From Shewanella algicola (GTDB lineage: Bacteria; Pseudomonadota; Gammaproteobacteria; Enterobacterales; Shewanellaceae), in NCBI RefSeq assembly GCF_014648035.1, contig NZ_BMQI01000048.1:1-38635 (forward strand): a DNA stretch of 38,635 nucleotides. The letters run 5' to 3'. Position 1 is the stretch's first letter. Each line of letters starts with the position of its first letter. Both the position numbers and the translations under genes were made by a program. Positions 8,620 through 16,478 of the stretch are shown here, piece by piece. The notes under the pieces were generated by a model. The model saw nothing but the letters and a program-made list of their open reading frames with translations, searched no databases and had not been told where the DNA came from.

Positions 8620-10689
8620 TTGGAACGATATAACGGAATTGGTGTTCCATGTATTTCAACAACACACAAGCTTGAAATTGTTGGCTTTAATGATGTTGCA
8701 AAAAACATGTTTGGCCGTGCGTTGAAGATGTCTTCAATGGGTGAAAAAAAAATCGTATTAACGGCTTTAATCAATTCTAATATTTCAAACTTTCTCTCTT
8801 GGGTAACAAATAACGACCAAGATTACATAGAGTTAAAAGTTTTATGTCATGGTGCAGTTAAACACTTTGTAGCTAATTTTAAGAGTGTTAACCAAATTGA
8901 CTCATTTGGAAATGAAGTTCAGTTATACAATTTTTGTTTTTTTCCTTTGGACAGTTATCACTCATTAAACAAAGATTTTAATCTGTATCGCAGTGTTTAT
9001 ATGAACTCAACTCAGGCGATCTATATTACTGATTATCAACATAATATAGTTTCTATAAATCCCAGTTTTGTTAACCTATTAAGTCGTTCTATCAAAGACG
9101 TCATGGGTAAAAATGACGGTATGATATATACCCAGGATTCGCATGCCCGATTACAAGAGTTACTTGCGACGTTAGCCACTGAACGGGATGATGTCAGCGA
9201 ACGCTTAGAGTGTATTAGGCGGTACCCTAATGGTGAGCCGGAGATTATTTTCTGTAAAGTACATATTAATGTGATTTTTGATGAGGAAACTCAAGAAAAA
9301 CAATATTTGCATATATTAGATGATGTTACTCAGCAGGTCTCTATTGAACAATCATTATCTATCGCGGCCTACACAGACAGTTTGACAGGCTTGTCTAACC
9401 GAATGAGTTTCAACGAAAAGTTTAAAAGTATGTACGATTCGGCCCAAAGGCTTGGTGAAAAGTTGTGTGTATTTTATATCGACTTAGATCGATTTAAATA
9501 TTTAAACGACGAGTATGGTCATGATTATGGTGACTTATTACTTAAACATGTAAGTGAGCGTTTGCTTGGCTGCTTTAAAAAACAAGACTTAGTGGCGAGA
9601 GTGGGTGGTGATGAGTTTGTCGCAGTTATTCAGTCTGATGAAGATGTTGAATGTTTTGAACGTATTGCATTACGGGCTATCAACGAATTATCAAAACCAT
9701 ATACATTAAATGAATTACATTACACTTGTACTTGCAGTATTGGCGTTTCAATTTATCCTGATGACGCAGTCGATCAGGAATATCTCTTAAAAGCCGCTGA
9801 TAGCGCCATGTATATTGCTAAGCAAAATGGTCGCAATAATTTTTCCTTTTTCGATTTGAACCACAAAAAGACTGAAGACGAACATCAAAAAATCATCAAA
9901 ATTGTAGAAAAAGCATTAGCGGATAATAAAATTATCCCTTATTTTCAGCCGATCCATGATGTCGTTACTGGCGATTTAGTGTCTTTTGAGGCATTGGCGC
10001 GTTATAGCAACGAGAAAAAGGAAATTTTACCACCGAGTTATTTCATGCCGTCTATTGAGCAAGATGTATTGCTCATTGGTTTAGGTGTTACCATTATAAA
10101 ACAAGTGGTGACACAATTGAGAATGCTTGAGTCACATGGTGTGACAATCCCAATATCAATCAATTTATCTTCTTATCAGTTACTCTCTGAAGTGATTATC
10201 AAACAACTTGAAATGATTGCGTTGAGATTTCCACAATTTGTCCCTTTATTGAACATCGAAATTACCGAAACTTTAATTTTCGAAAATAATCAGTTTGTTA
10301 TCGTTAACATAGCACGCCTAGTTGAATGTGGCTTTAGGTTAATGCTGGATGACTTTGGCACAGGCTATTCATCCATTTATTCGTTAAAAAAATTCAAATT
10401 TGAAACAGTTAAAATTGATAAAACGTTCATCGATGACATCAATTCAGGTAATATAGAAGATCAAACCTTACTCAACACTATTATTTCTTTAGTGAAAAAT
10501 CTAAAATTAAATATTATTTGTGAAGGTGTTGAAACGGCTTCGCAAGTCGCTTTTTTAAAGGATAAACACTGTGGTTACGCCCAAGGCTTTTTTTATTCGG
10601 AAGCCATATCGAAAGCAAAAATGCATGAATATATAAAAAAACACAGTAAAAAAGAAACTTTTTTACCTATCAAAATACCAATGCAATAG
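8620..10689 (+). CDS. PAS-PAS-GGDEF-EAL c-di-GMP enzyme
   Basis: Cytosolic protein of 689 residues with no membrane helix. Two PAS-like domains lie at about 1-115 and 120-245, GGDEF at about 250-410 and EAL at about 430-675. The cyclase motif is intact (GGDEF at 329-333, with DLDRFKYLND upstream). The phosphodiesterase motifs E457-A-L, ITETL, DDFGTGYSS, KIDKTF and CEGVE are also intact, so either activity is possible. The start is a TTG; AAGGA at 8609-8613 sits six bases before it and no ATG fits the PAS homology better. It lies about 110 bp after the CheB-CheR gene and nine bp before the receiver gene, so it is probably the effector of this cassette. Confidence 0.9.
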   Translation: MERYNGIGVPCISTTHKLEIVGFNDVAKNMFGRALKMSSMGEKKIVLTALINSNISNFLSWVTNNDQDYIELKVLCHGAVKHFVANFKSVNQIDSFGNEVQLYNFCFFPLDSYHSLNKDFNLYRSVYMNSTQAIYITDYQHNIVSINPSFVNLLSRSIKDVMGKNDGMIYTQDSHARLQELLATLATERDDVSERLECIRRYPNGEPEIIFCKVHINVIFDEETQEKQYLHILDDVTQQVSIEQSLSIAAYTDSLTGLSNRMSFNEKFKSMYDSAQRLGEKLCVFYIDLDRFKYLNDEYGHDYGDLLLKHVSERLLGCFKKQDLVARVGGDEFVAVIQSDEDVECFERIALRAINELSKPYTLNELHYTCTCSIGVSIYPDDAVDQEYLLKAADSAMYIAKQNGRNNFSFFDLNHKKTEDEHQKIIKIVEKALADNKIIPYFQPIHDVVTGDLVSFEALARYSNEKKEILPPSYFMPSIEQDVLLIGLGVTIIKQVVTQLRMLESHGVTIPISINLSSYQLLSEVIIKQLEMIALRFPQFVPLLNIEITETLIFENNQFVIVNIARLVECGFRLMLDDFGTGYSSIYSLKKFKFETVKIDKTFIDDINSGNIEDQTLLNTIISLVKNLKLNIICEGVETASQVAFLKDKHCGYAQGFFYSEAISKAKMHEYIKKHSKKETFLPIKIPMQ

Positions 10690-10698
10690 AGATTATTA

Positions 10699-11115
10699 AT
10701 GAGTACCGAAAAGCTCGCTAAAGTGTTAATTATTGATGATGAACATTCTTCTATTGAAGTTATGACCACCATGCTTGAGTCAACCATGACAGTGTATGTT
10801 GCCGAAACGGCTGAAGAAGGTTACAACTTGTTGCAACTGCATGACATTGACATCATTTTATTAGATGTTGATTTACCAGACCTTTCAGGCTTTGACTTGT
10901 GCAAAAAAATTAAATCAGAACAAAGTTTTGTCGATATACCAGTGATTTTTATTTCAGGTTACAAAGATTTAATTTTCGAAATTCAAGCATTTGAAGCAGG
11001 TGGTATCGACTACTTAACGAAACCAATTAGTCCTGTCAAAATGCTGATTAGAATGAGCGTGGCGTTGAATGTTACATTACCAATTCCGAGTTCTAAAACG
11101 ATTAAAATCGATTAA
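10699..11115 (+). CDS. Single-domain response regulator
   Basis: Receiver-only protein of 138 residues (CheY-like fold). It shows the acidic pair in LIIDDEH, phosphoacceptor D56 (ILLDVDLP), S in FISGY and K in LTKPIS. It has no output domain, only a 20-residue tail. It begins nine bp after the GGDEF-EAL gene, so the two are surely co-transcribed, and it probably carries a signal to or from that enzyme or from the REC-Hpt protein. A strong terminator follows, closing the cassette. Confidence 0.92.
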   Translation: MSTEKLAKVLIIDDEHSSIEVMTTMLESTMTVYVAETAEEGYNLLQLHDIDIILLDVDLPDLSGFDLCKKIKSEQSFVDIPVIFISGYKDLIFEIQAFEAGGIDYLTKPISPVKMLIRMSVALNVTLPIPSSKTIKID

Positions 11116-11163
11116 AACACTAACAACGCGGCGTTGGGTATATTGTTGTATTAAAGAAAACTG

Positions 11164-11199
11164 AAAGACATCTGCACGATAAGTGAGATGTCTTTTTTT
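11164..11199 (+). terminator. Intrinsic terminator ending the signalling cassette
   Basis: A 10-bp perfect stem, AAAGACATCT / AGATGTCTTT, with a 12-nt loop and a run of seven T residues. It lies between convergent genes and, read from the other strand, has an A-rich lead that could also serve the LysR gene. Confidence 0.88.
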
Positions 11200-11223
11200 A
11201 TAATTAAACCTAATTTTATTGCA

Positions 11224-12132
11224 CTACTGTTTTTGAGCATTAGACGCGGCAATAATCATCTTATTCCTCAGCCATTTGTTGGCGGGTTCTTTATCCACAT
11301 TCACATGCCAATATAAATGCACGCCAATATCAGGTAATTCTACGGGTAAAGGGTGCATAACAATATCGAGCATTTCACTGTACATCTGAGCGGCGGTTTT
11401 GGGTAAGGTTAGCAGCATGTCATTGCTTAAAATCACTTTACACGCAGACAAGGCTTGTTGACAACGCAGCGAGATTTTTCGGTGATATCCCATTCTCGAC
11501 AATTCAAAATCTTCTAATCCTGGCCCTGTAGAGCGAGATGATACCAACACATGGTCAAGTTTAAGGTAAGTGTCTAAGTCAAGCGTTGTGGTGAGTGCAG
11601 GGTGGTCTTTACGGGCTACCACGACCAACTGATCACTTTGTAATTGAGTGTGACGAATATTATTGCTCACGGGGATCAATGCATCGATGGCTAAATCGAT
11701 ATCACCGCTGGCCAATTTGTTTTCTAACTCACTACGGTTAACACGCTTATTACTGTTTAAGTGAATGGCTGGAGACTCTATAGAAAGGCTTTCTTGTAAA
11801 ATAGGTAAATAATAAGGTTCTAACGAGCCGTGTAAAGACAATGAAAAACTTTTGCGAGAGGTCAGCGGTTCAAATTGTCTTGATTGTACCAGGCACACTT
11901 GCAACTGATGCAATGCTTCGCGTACGTCATCAATCACATTCTTAGCCACTGGAGTGGGGCGCATTTCGTTGCCTTGTCGGATAAACAATGGATCATCAAA
12001 ATGGTTACGTAATTTACCTAAAGAGTGACTCACCGCGGGCTGCGACAAATTTAACACCGATGCGGCTTTAGTAATGTTGCCTTCGCAATATATAGCATCA
12101 AAAACTACAAACAAATTCAAATCAATTTTCAT
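11224..12132 (-). CDS. LysR-type transcriptional regulator of the acyl-CoA catabolic island
   Basis: LysR regulator of 302 residues. The winged helix-turn-helix is at about 1-62 (LNLFVVFDAIYCEGNITKA, LNLSQPAVSHSLGKLR, DPLFIRQG.EMRPT), followed by a periplasmic-binding-like effector domain to about 295. A GTG at 12138 could add two residues, but CGGAG lies five bases before the ATG at 12132. It is transcribed away from the histidine phosphatase gene at 12357 and is the only regulator in the island, so it most likely controls the divergent operon. The shared 12217-12289 and 20339-20408 blocks are its natural candidate sites. The effector, perhaps an acyl-CoA or hydroxy acid, is unknown. Confidence 0.92.
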   Translation of the reverse strand: MKIDLNLFVVFDAIYCEGNITKAASVLNLSQPAVSHSLGKLRNHFDDPLFIRQGNEMRPTPVAKNVIDDVREALHQLQVCLVQSRQFEPLTSRKSFSLSLHGSLEPYYLPILQESLSIESPAIHLNSNKRVNRSELENKLASGDIDLAIDALIPVSNNIRHTQLQSDQLVVVARKDHPALTTTLDLDTYLKLDHVLVSSRSTGPGLEDFELSRMGYHRKISLRCQQALSACKVILSNDMLLTLPKTAAQMYSEMLDIVMHPLPVELPDIGVHLYWHVNVDKEPANKWLRNKMIIAASNAQKQ

Positions 12133-12216
12133 GCTCACTCCGTTGAATTAACGAAAGATTAATCCACTTATCACTACAGCATGTTATCTCGTCAATAAAC
12201 AACATGATATGCACAG

Positions 12217-12289
12217 CCTACTATTTAAATCACAAATAGTAGGGTATTAGAACTATTCATTTGTTCAATTTAGAGCTTGAGATTAGCAT
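12217..12289 (+). promoter_or_regulatory. Operator/promoter block A of the acyl-CoA island
   Basis: A perfect 10-bp inverted repeat, CCTACTATTT-N7-AAATAGTAGG, spans 12217-12243. Its ACTATT (12220) is repeated at 12252, 32 bp further on. AACTATTCATTTGTTCAATT (12251-12270) holds a -35-like TTGTTC (12261-12266), and after 17 bp comes a -10-like TAGCAT (12284-12289). The block lies about 70 bp before the histidine phosphatase gene, between it and the divergent LysR gene. It matches a second block at 20339-20408. The architecture (dyad plus downstream half-site overlapping -35) is typical of LysR-regulated promoters. Confidence 0.65.
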
Positions 12290-12356
12290 AGTCAAGTAGA
12301 TTCGCTTCAACTCATTTTGGTTATCCGTAGCGCATTAATTAAGTTAGAGACTCACA

Positions 12357-13103
12357 ATGGCAACGATATATTTGATCCGACATGGACAAGCTTCATTTGG
12401 CAGTAGTGATTACGATCAACTGTCTGAAAAGGGGAGTCATCAAGCCTCAATGCTTGGCCAGTATTGGCGCTCACGCCCTTTGCCATGTAAGTATTATTGC
12501 GGCGATTTATTACGCCATGGCCAAACTTTGTCACATTTTGCTAAAGGGTTAGAAACTGACGCTACACCCATGGTGATCCATTCTGGTTTTAATGAATTTA
12601 ATCATGTTGATATATTGCAAAAGTTTAATGGTGAATGGCACCATTTTTCTGAAAAAACCGTGCAGCTTCAGCAATATGAACATCCCAACAAAGTCCTACA
12701 TAAAGAATTTTATCAAGCATTAAATCGTTGGATGAGTGGTAAATATGATTTGGAATACAAAGAAAGCTGGCCACAGTTTAAAAGCCGCTGCATCCGCGCA
12801 TTGCAAGATATTATTGAGCAAGAGTTAGCTTCTCGGCGAGCACTAAACAGTAGCAAGCCAGATGTTAAAGGCAATGCAAAGCAAGCCAAAGACATTTTAG
12901 TGTTTACCTCTGGCGGCACTATTTCAGCCATATTGCAGCATATGTTGCAGTTAAACGACAAACAAACCCTCGCCATTAATCAGCAAACAAGAAACACCAG
13001 TGTCACCAAGATATTGTTTTCTGAAAAAATGCTAAGTGTTGATTATTTTAATAATTACAGCCATTTAGAGCAAGCTGGCGAAGAATGGATAACCTTTAGA
13101 TAA
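12357..13103 (+). CDS. Histidine phosphatase (phosphoglycerate mutase-like) family protein
   Basis: Protein of 248 residues with the histidine phosphatase start (YLIRHGQASFG, nucleophile H9). Near the C-terminus, where most members have a second catalytic His in a SHGG or AHGG motif, this one reads FTSGG with Ser at position 185. The usual acid/base role at that site is therefore missing or altered. It is the first gene of the island and is followed after 65 bp by an SDR gene. Phosphate chemistry is expected in this operon because of the kinase at 16479, so a role with phosphorylated intermediates is possible, but catalysis is uncertain. It is unlikely to be a glycolytic mutase. Confidence 0.85.
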   Translation: MATIYLIRHGQASFGSSDYDQLSEKGSHQASMLGQYWRSRPLPCKYYCGDLLRHGQTLSHFAKGLETDATPMVIHSGFNEFNHVDILQKFNGEWHHFSEKTVQLQQYEHPNKVLHKEFYQALNRWMSGKYDLEYKESWPQFKSRCIRALQDIIEQELASRRALNSSKPDVKGNAKQAKDILVFTSGGTISAILQHMLQLNDKQTLAINQQTRNTSVTKILFSEKMLSVDYFNNYSHLEQAGEEWITFR

Positions 13104-13143
13104 GAGTACACAGATAAGTCATTACGCATCTGCGGTTGTACTC
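13104..13143 (+). other. Intercistronic hairpin
   Basis: Two-part stem directly after the stop codon: GAGTACA-CAGAT (13104-13115) pairs with ATCTG (13128-13132) and TGTACTC (13137-13143). No T-run follows, so it is more likely an mRNA-processing or stabilising hairpin within the operon than a full terminator. Confidence 0.5.
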
Positions 13144-13168
13144 ATGATAACTACAACAAGGACTTAAA

Positions 13169-13939
13169 ATGAATACTGCTAATTTATTTGATTTAACAGG
13201 GAAAGTGGCGTTAGTCACAGGTGCTAGCCGCGGTATTGGTGAAAGTGTCGCAAAAGTCTTGGCTCAATATGGCGCTCATGTCATTGTTTCTAGTCGCAAA
13301 ATAGACGCATGTCAGGCTGTTGTCGACCAAATTGTTGCCGATGGCGGCAGTGCTCAGGCAATAGCGTGTCATATTGGTGAGTTAGAGCAGATTGACTCAA
13401 TTTTTGCCGCCATTACAGAGCAACATGGCAAGTTAGATATTCTGGTTAACAATGCCGCAGCAAATCCTTATTTTGGTCACATTATCGATACTGATTTAAC
13501 TGCATTTCAAAAAACAGTGGATGTAAATATCCGTGGTTACTTTTTTATGTCTACCAACGGTGCCAAGTTAATGAAAGCCAGTGGCGGCGGTTCAATCATT
13601 AATGTTGCCTCTGTCAATGGTGTTATCCCGGGTGATTATCAAGGCATTTATTCTGTGACTAAAGCTGCCGTTATTTCAATGACGCAAGCTTTTGCCAAAG
13701 AATGTGCTCAATTCAATATTCGTGTTAACGCCTTACTTCCTGGCGGTACCGACACAAAATTTGCATCAGCATTAGTGGATAACCCAACCATATTAAAACA
13801 AATGATGTATCACGTGCCGATGAAGCGCGTCGCACAACCTGACGAAATGGCCGGTACTGTATTGTATCTAGCCTCAAACGCATCAAGTTACACCACAGGT
13901 ACAGCCATCAATGTTGATGGTGGTTATTTAATTGGTTAA
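13169..13939 (+). CDS. Short-chain dehydrogenase/reductase
   Basis: Classical SDR of 256 residues: TGASRGIG cofactor motif, NNAAANP, active-site Ser in VASVNG, Y161 and K165 in YSVTK, and a C-terminal TGTAINVDGGYLIG. The absence of an acidic residue soon after the second strand (SSRK instead) slightly favours NADP(H). AAGGA lies eight bases before ATG. It sits between the phosphatase-like and OYE genes and is probably a hydroxyacyl-CoA or ketone/alcohol oxidoreductase of the island pathway. In LvaD-type pathways an SDR oxidises the 3-hydroxyacyl-CoA formed by kinase plus dehydrogenase; this one or the SDR at 17560 could fill that role. Confidence 0.9.
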   Translation: MNTANLFDLTGKVALVTGASRGIGESVAKVLAQYGAHVIVSSRKIDACQAVVDQIVADGGSAQAIACHIGELEQIDSIFAAITEQHGKLDILVNNAAANPYFGHIIDTDLTAFQKTVDVNIRGYFFMSTNGAKLMKASGGGSIINVASVNGVIPGDYQGIYSVTKAAVISMTQAFAKECAQFNIRVNALLPGGTDTKFASALVDNPTILKQMMYHVPMKRVAQPDEMAGTVLYLASNASSYTTGTAINVDGGYLIG

Positions 13940-13987
13940 CTATCTAAAACAAAAACAAAAAGCAAATAACACCCATAGGAATTAATG

Positions 13988-15112
13988 ATGACTAGCACTC
14001 AAAACACCAGCATCAACAAGCTATTTGAATCATTTTCAAATAAATCGTTATCGCTTAAAAACAAAACCGTAATGGCGCCGATGACCCGCGCCTTTTCGCC
14101 AAACTATATCCCCAATGATGAGGTTGCCGCGTATTACCGCCGCCGTGCAGAAGGAGATGTGGGCTTAATTATTACTGAAGGCACCTTTATTTCGCATAAA
14201 GCGGCCAACGGCTATGAAAATGTGCCGGCTATTTTTGGTGAGCAAGCCTTAGCAGGTTGGAAACACGTTGTTGATGAAGTACACGCAGCCGGCGGTAAAA
14301 TTGCCCCACAGCTTTGGCATGTTGGCGCGGTGAGAAAACCCGGTGTCGGCCCAGACAAAGAAATGCCAGCCTACAGTCCATCAGGTTTATATAAACCTGG
14401 CGCACCAAACGGTGTTGCCATGTCACAAGCTGACATTGATGAAGTGGTTGCCTCATTTGCACAAGCAGCACTCGATGCAAAAAACATTGGTTTTGATGCC
14501 ATTGAAGTGCATGGCGCACATGGCTACTTAGTTGATCAGTTCTTTTGGGAAGGTACTAATCAGCGTGACGACCAATATGGTGGTTCGCTAGAAAACCGCA
14601 CTCGCTTCGGTGTTGAAATTGTGAAAGCAATCCGCGCCGCAGTAGGCGAAGACTTTACTATTATCTTCCGTTTTTCTCAGTGGAAACAACAAGATTATAA
14701 AGCAAAGCTGTGCCAAACCCCTGAAGAGCTAGCCATCTTTTTAGGCTTACTCAGTGATGCGGGCGTGGATATTTTCCATGCCAGTACTCGTCGCTTCTGG
14801 ATCCCTGAATTTGATGGCTCAGATTTAAACCTAGCCGGTTGGACTAAAAAGCTAACCAACAAACCCGTGATCACAGTCGGTAATGTCGGTCTAGATAACG
14901 ACTTTATTGGTGAAGGTAATGCTGATTTATCAGGGACTTCTAACCCAACCGGTATTGATGAATTATTGGTGCGTTTAAATAATGACGAGTTTGATTTGGT
15001 CGGTATTGGCCGCGCGTTATTAGTTGATCCGCAATGGGTGAATAAAATTAAAACTAATGCCATAGATGAGATTAAGCCGTTTAACAAAAAATCATTAATG
15101 TCACTTAGTTAG
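13988..15112 (+). CDS. NADH:flavin oxidoreductase, old yellow enzyme family
   Basis: FMN-dependent TIM-barrel reductase of 374 residues. Family marks are MAPMTRAF at the N-terminus, the GxITEGT segment, APQLWHVG, the active-site pair H176/H179 (numbered from ATG 13985) in EVHGAHGYLVDQFFW, and a C-terminal LVGIGRALLVDP. It lacks the FAD and Fe-S domains of 2,4-dienoyl-CoA reductase. Members reduce alpha,beta-unsaturated carbonyls or related C=C bonds. In this operon it may saturate an enone or enoyl substrate before beta-oxidation. Starts at 13985 and 13988 are both possible; the second has the better seven-base spacing from AGGA. Confidence 0.9.
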   Translation: MTSTQNTSINKLFESFSNKSLSLKNKTVMAPMTRAFSPNYIPNDEVAAYYRRRAEGDVGLIITEGTFISHKAANGYENVPAIFGEQALAGWKHVVDEVHAAGGKIAPQLWHVGAVRKPGVGPDKEMPAYSPSGLYKPGAPNGVAMSQADIDEVVASFAQAALDAKNIGFDAIEVHGAHGYLVDQFFWEGTNQRDDQYGGSLENRTRFGVEIVKAIRAAVGEDFTIIFRFSQWKQQDYKAKLCQTPEELAIFLGLLSDAGVDIFHASTRRFWIPEFDGSDLNLAGWTKKLTNKPVITVGNVGLDNDFIGEGNADLSGTSNPTGIDELLVRLNNDEFDLVGIGRALLVDPQWVNKIKTNAIDEIKPFNKKSLMSLS

Positions 15113-15175
15113 GCATTTTACAGCTATCCATTAGCGACACTTATTACGCACTAAGATTCAGTAAAAGGACACCAT

Positions 15176-16387
15176 ATGAATTTTGAATACAGCGAAAAAG
15201 TTCAAGGGTTAATTAACCAGGTCAACGAGTTTATGGATTTGCATGTTTATCCGGTCGAGGATGAAATGCATCAACAAGTGGCCCTTGATCCATGGTCAAC
15301 ACCTCCGTTAATGGAAGAGCTTAAGGCTAAAGCAAAAGCACAAGGCTTATGGAACCTATTTCTGCCTGTCGCTTATGGCAAGTACAGTGGCGGGTTAACC
15401 AATCTAGAATATGCGCCATTAGCTGAAATTATGGGCAAAGTGATGTGGGCTCCCGAGGTGTTTAACTGCGCCGCCCCCGACACCGGCAACATGGAAGTGT
15501 TAGCTAAATACGGTAATGAGGCGCAGAAAAAACAATGGTTAGAGCCACTGCTTGAGGGCAAAATCCGTTCAGCATTCGCCATGACAGAACCCGAAGTGGC
15601 CTCAAGTGATGCTACCAATATTGAGTTGAGTATTGTTCGTGATGGTGACGAATATGTCATTAATGGCCGCAAGTTTTACATCAGCGGAGCGTGCCGTAAA
15701 CAGTGTGAAATCATGATTGTGATGGGCAAAACCGATCCAGACAATACCAATCGTTATATTCAACAATCTCAAGTGCTTGTGCCAATGAATACCCCTGGGG
15801 TCAAGATGGTCAGACCGATGCAAGTATTTGGCTATGATGACTCACCAGAAGGCCACGCTGAAGTGACCTTTACCGATGTCCGTGTACCTGTTGACAATAT
15901 TATCGTGGGTGAAGGCAAAGGTTTTGAAATCGCGCAAGGTCGTTTAGGCCCAGGACGAATCCATCACTGTATGCGTTCAGTCGGTATTGCCCAGCGAGCA
16001 TTAGATTTAATGTGCAAACGCGTCAGTGAGCGAATTGTATTTGGTCAGCCGATGATTAAGCAGCAATCGGTACGTGAAGACATTGCTAAATCTGCCTGTC
16101 AGATTGAGCAAGCCCGTTTAATGACCTTAAAAGCGGCGCAAAAGATGGACACCGATGGCAACAAAGCCGCGAAAGATTTAATTGCCATGATTAAAATTGT
16201 GGCGCCCAGTATGTCACTTGATGTGATTGACCGTGCAATTCAATGCCATGGTGCTGTTGGTGTTAGCCAGGATACATTCTTGGCACATGCCTGGGCAGGC
16301 CAGCGTACGCTGAGATTAGCCGATGGCCCAGATCAAGTGCACATGATGCAACTTGGCCGTGATTTAGTGAAAAAGGTAACGCAATAA
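15176..16387 (+). CDS. ACAD10/11-type acyl-CoA dehydrogenase
   Basis: Flavoprotein of 403 residues of the acyl-CoA dehydrogenase fold, closest by eye to the ACAD10/ACAD11 and LvaC group. Supporting segments are LKAKAKAQGLWNLFLP, APDTGNMEVLAKYG, AFAMTEPEVASSDATNIE, FGYDDSPEGHAEV, GRLGPGRIHHCMR and LADGPDQVH. In the place of the usual catalytic Glu (YEGT in MCAD) there is D383 in ADGPD, usual for this group. Such enzymes act with an APH-like kinase: the kinase phosphorylates a 4-hydroxyacyl-CoA and the dehydrogenase-like partner eliminates phosphate to give an enoyl-CoA. The kinase gene follows 91 bp later. AAGGA precedes the ATG. Confidence 0.9.
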   Translation: MNFEYSEKVQGLINQVNEFMDLHVYPVEDEMHQQVALDPWSTPPLMEELKAKAKAQGLWNLFLPVAYGKYSGGLTNLEYAPLAEIMGKVMWAPEVFNCAAPDTGNMEVLAKYGNEAQKKQWLEPLLEGKIRSAFAMTEPEVASSDATNIELSIVRDGDEYVINGRKFYISGACRKQCEIMIVMGKTDPDNTNRYIQQSQVLVPMNTPGVKMVRPMQVFGYDDSPEGHAEVTFTDVRVPVDNIIVGEGKGFEIAQGRLGPGRIHHCMRSVGIAQRALDLMCKRVSERIVFGQPMIKQQSVREDIAKSACQIEQARLMTLKAAQKMDTDGNKAAKDLIAMIKIVAPSMSLDVIDRAIQCHGAVGVSQDTFLAHAWAGQRTLRLADGPDQVHMMQLGRDLVKKVTQ

Positions 16388-16397
16388 CATTGCAGGC

Positions 16398-16427
16398 AGG
16401 TCAACAAACGCTGGGGCGAGTTGGCCT
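16398..16427 (+). other. Intercistronic hairpin between dehydrogenase and kinase genes
   Basis: AGGTCAAC (16398-16405) pairs with GTTGGCCT (16420-16427), with one G-U in RNA. No T-run follows. It is probably a structural or processing element within the operon rather than a terminator. Confidence 0.35.
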
Positions 16428-16478
16428 ACCATTATCATTTTATTACTGTCATCAATCTAACAATAAGAGTATTGCGAA

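Noticed and set aside
12357..13103. Glycolytic phosphoglycerate mutase
   Set aside because: The second catalytic His is missing and the operon is devoted to acyl-CoA metabolism.
14229..15087. ORFs on both strands inside the OYE gene
   Set aside because: Entirely inside a well-supported reductase frame, with low-information sequence and no ribosome sites.
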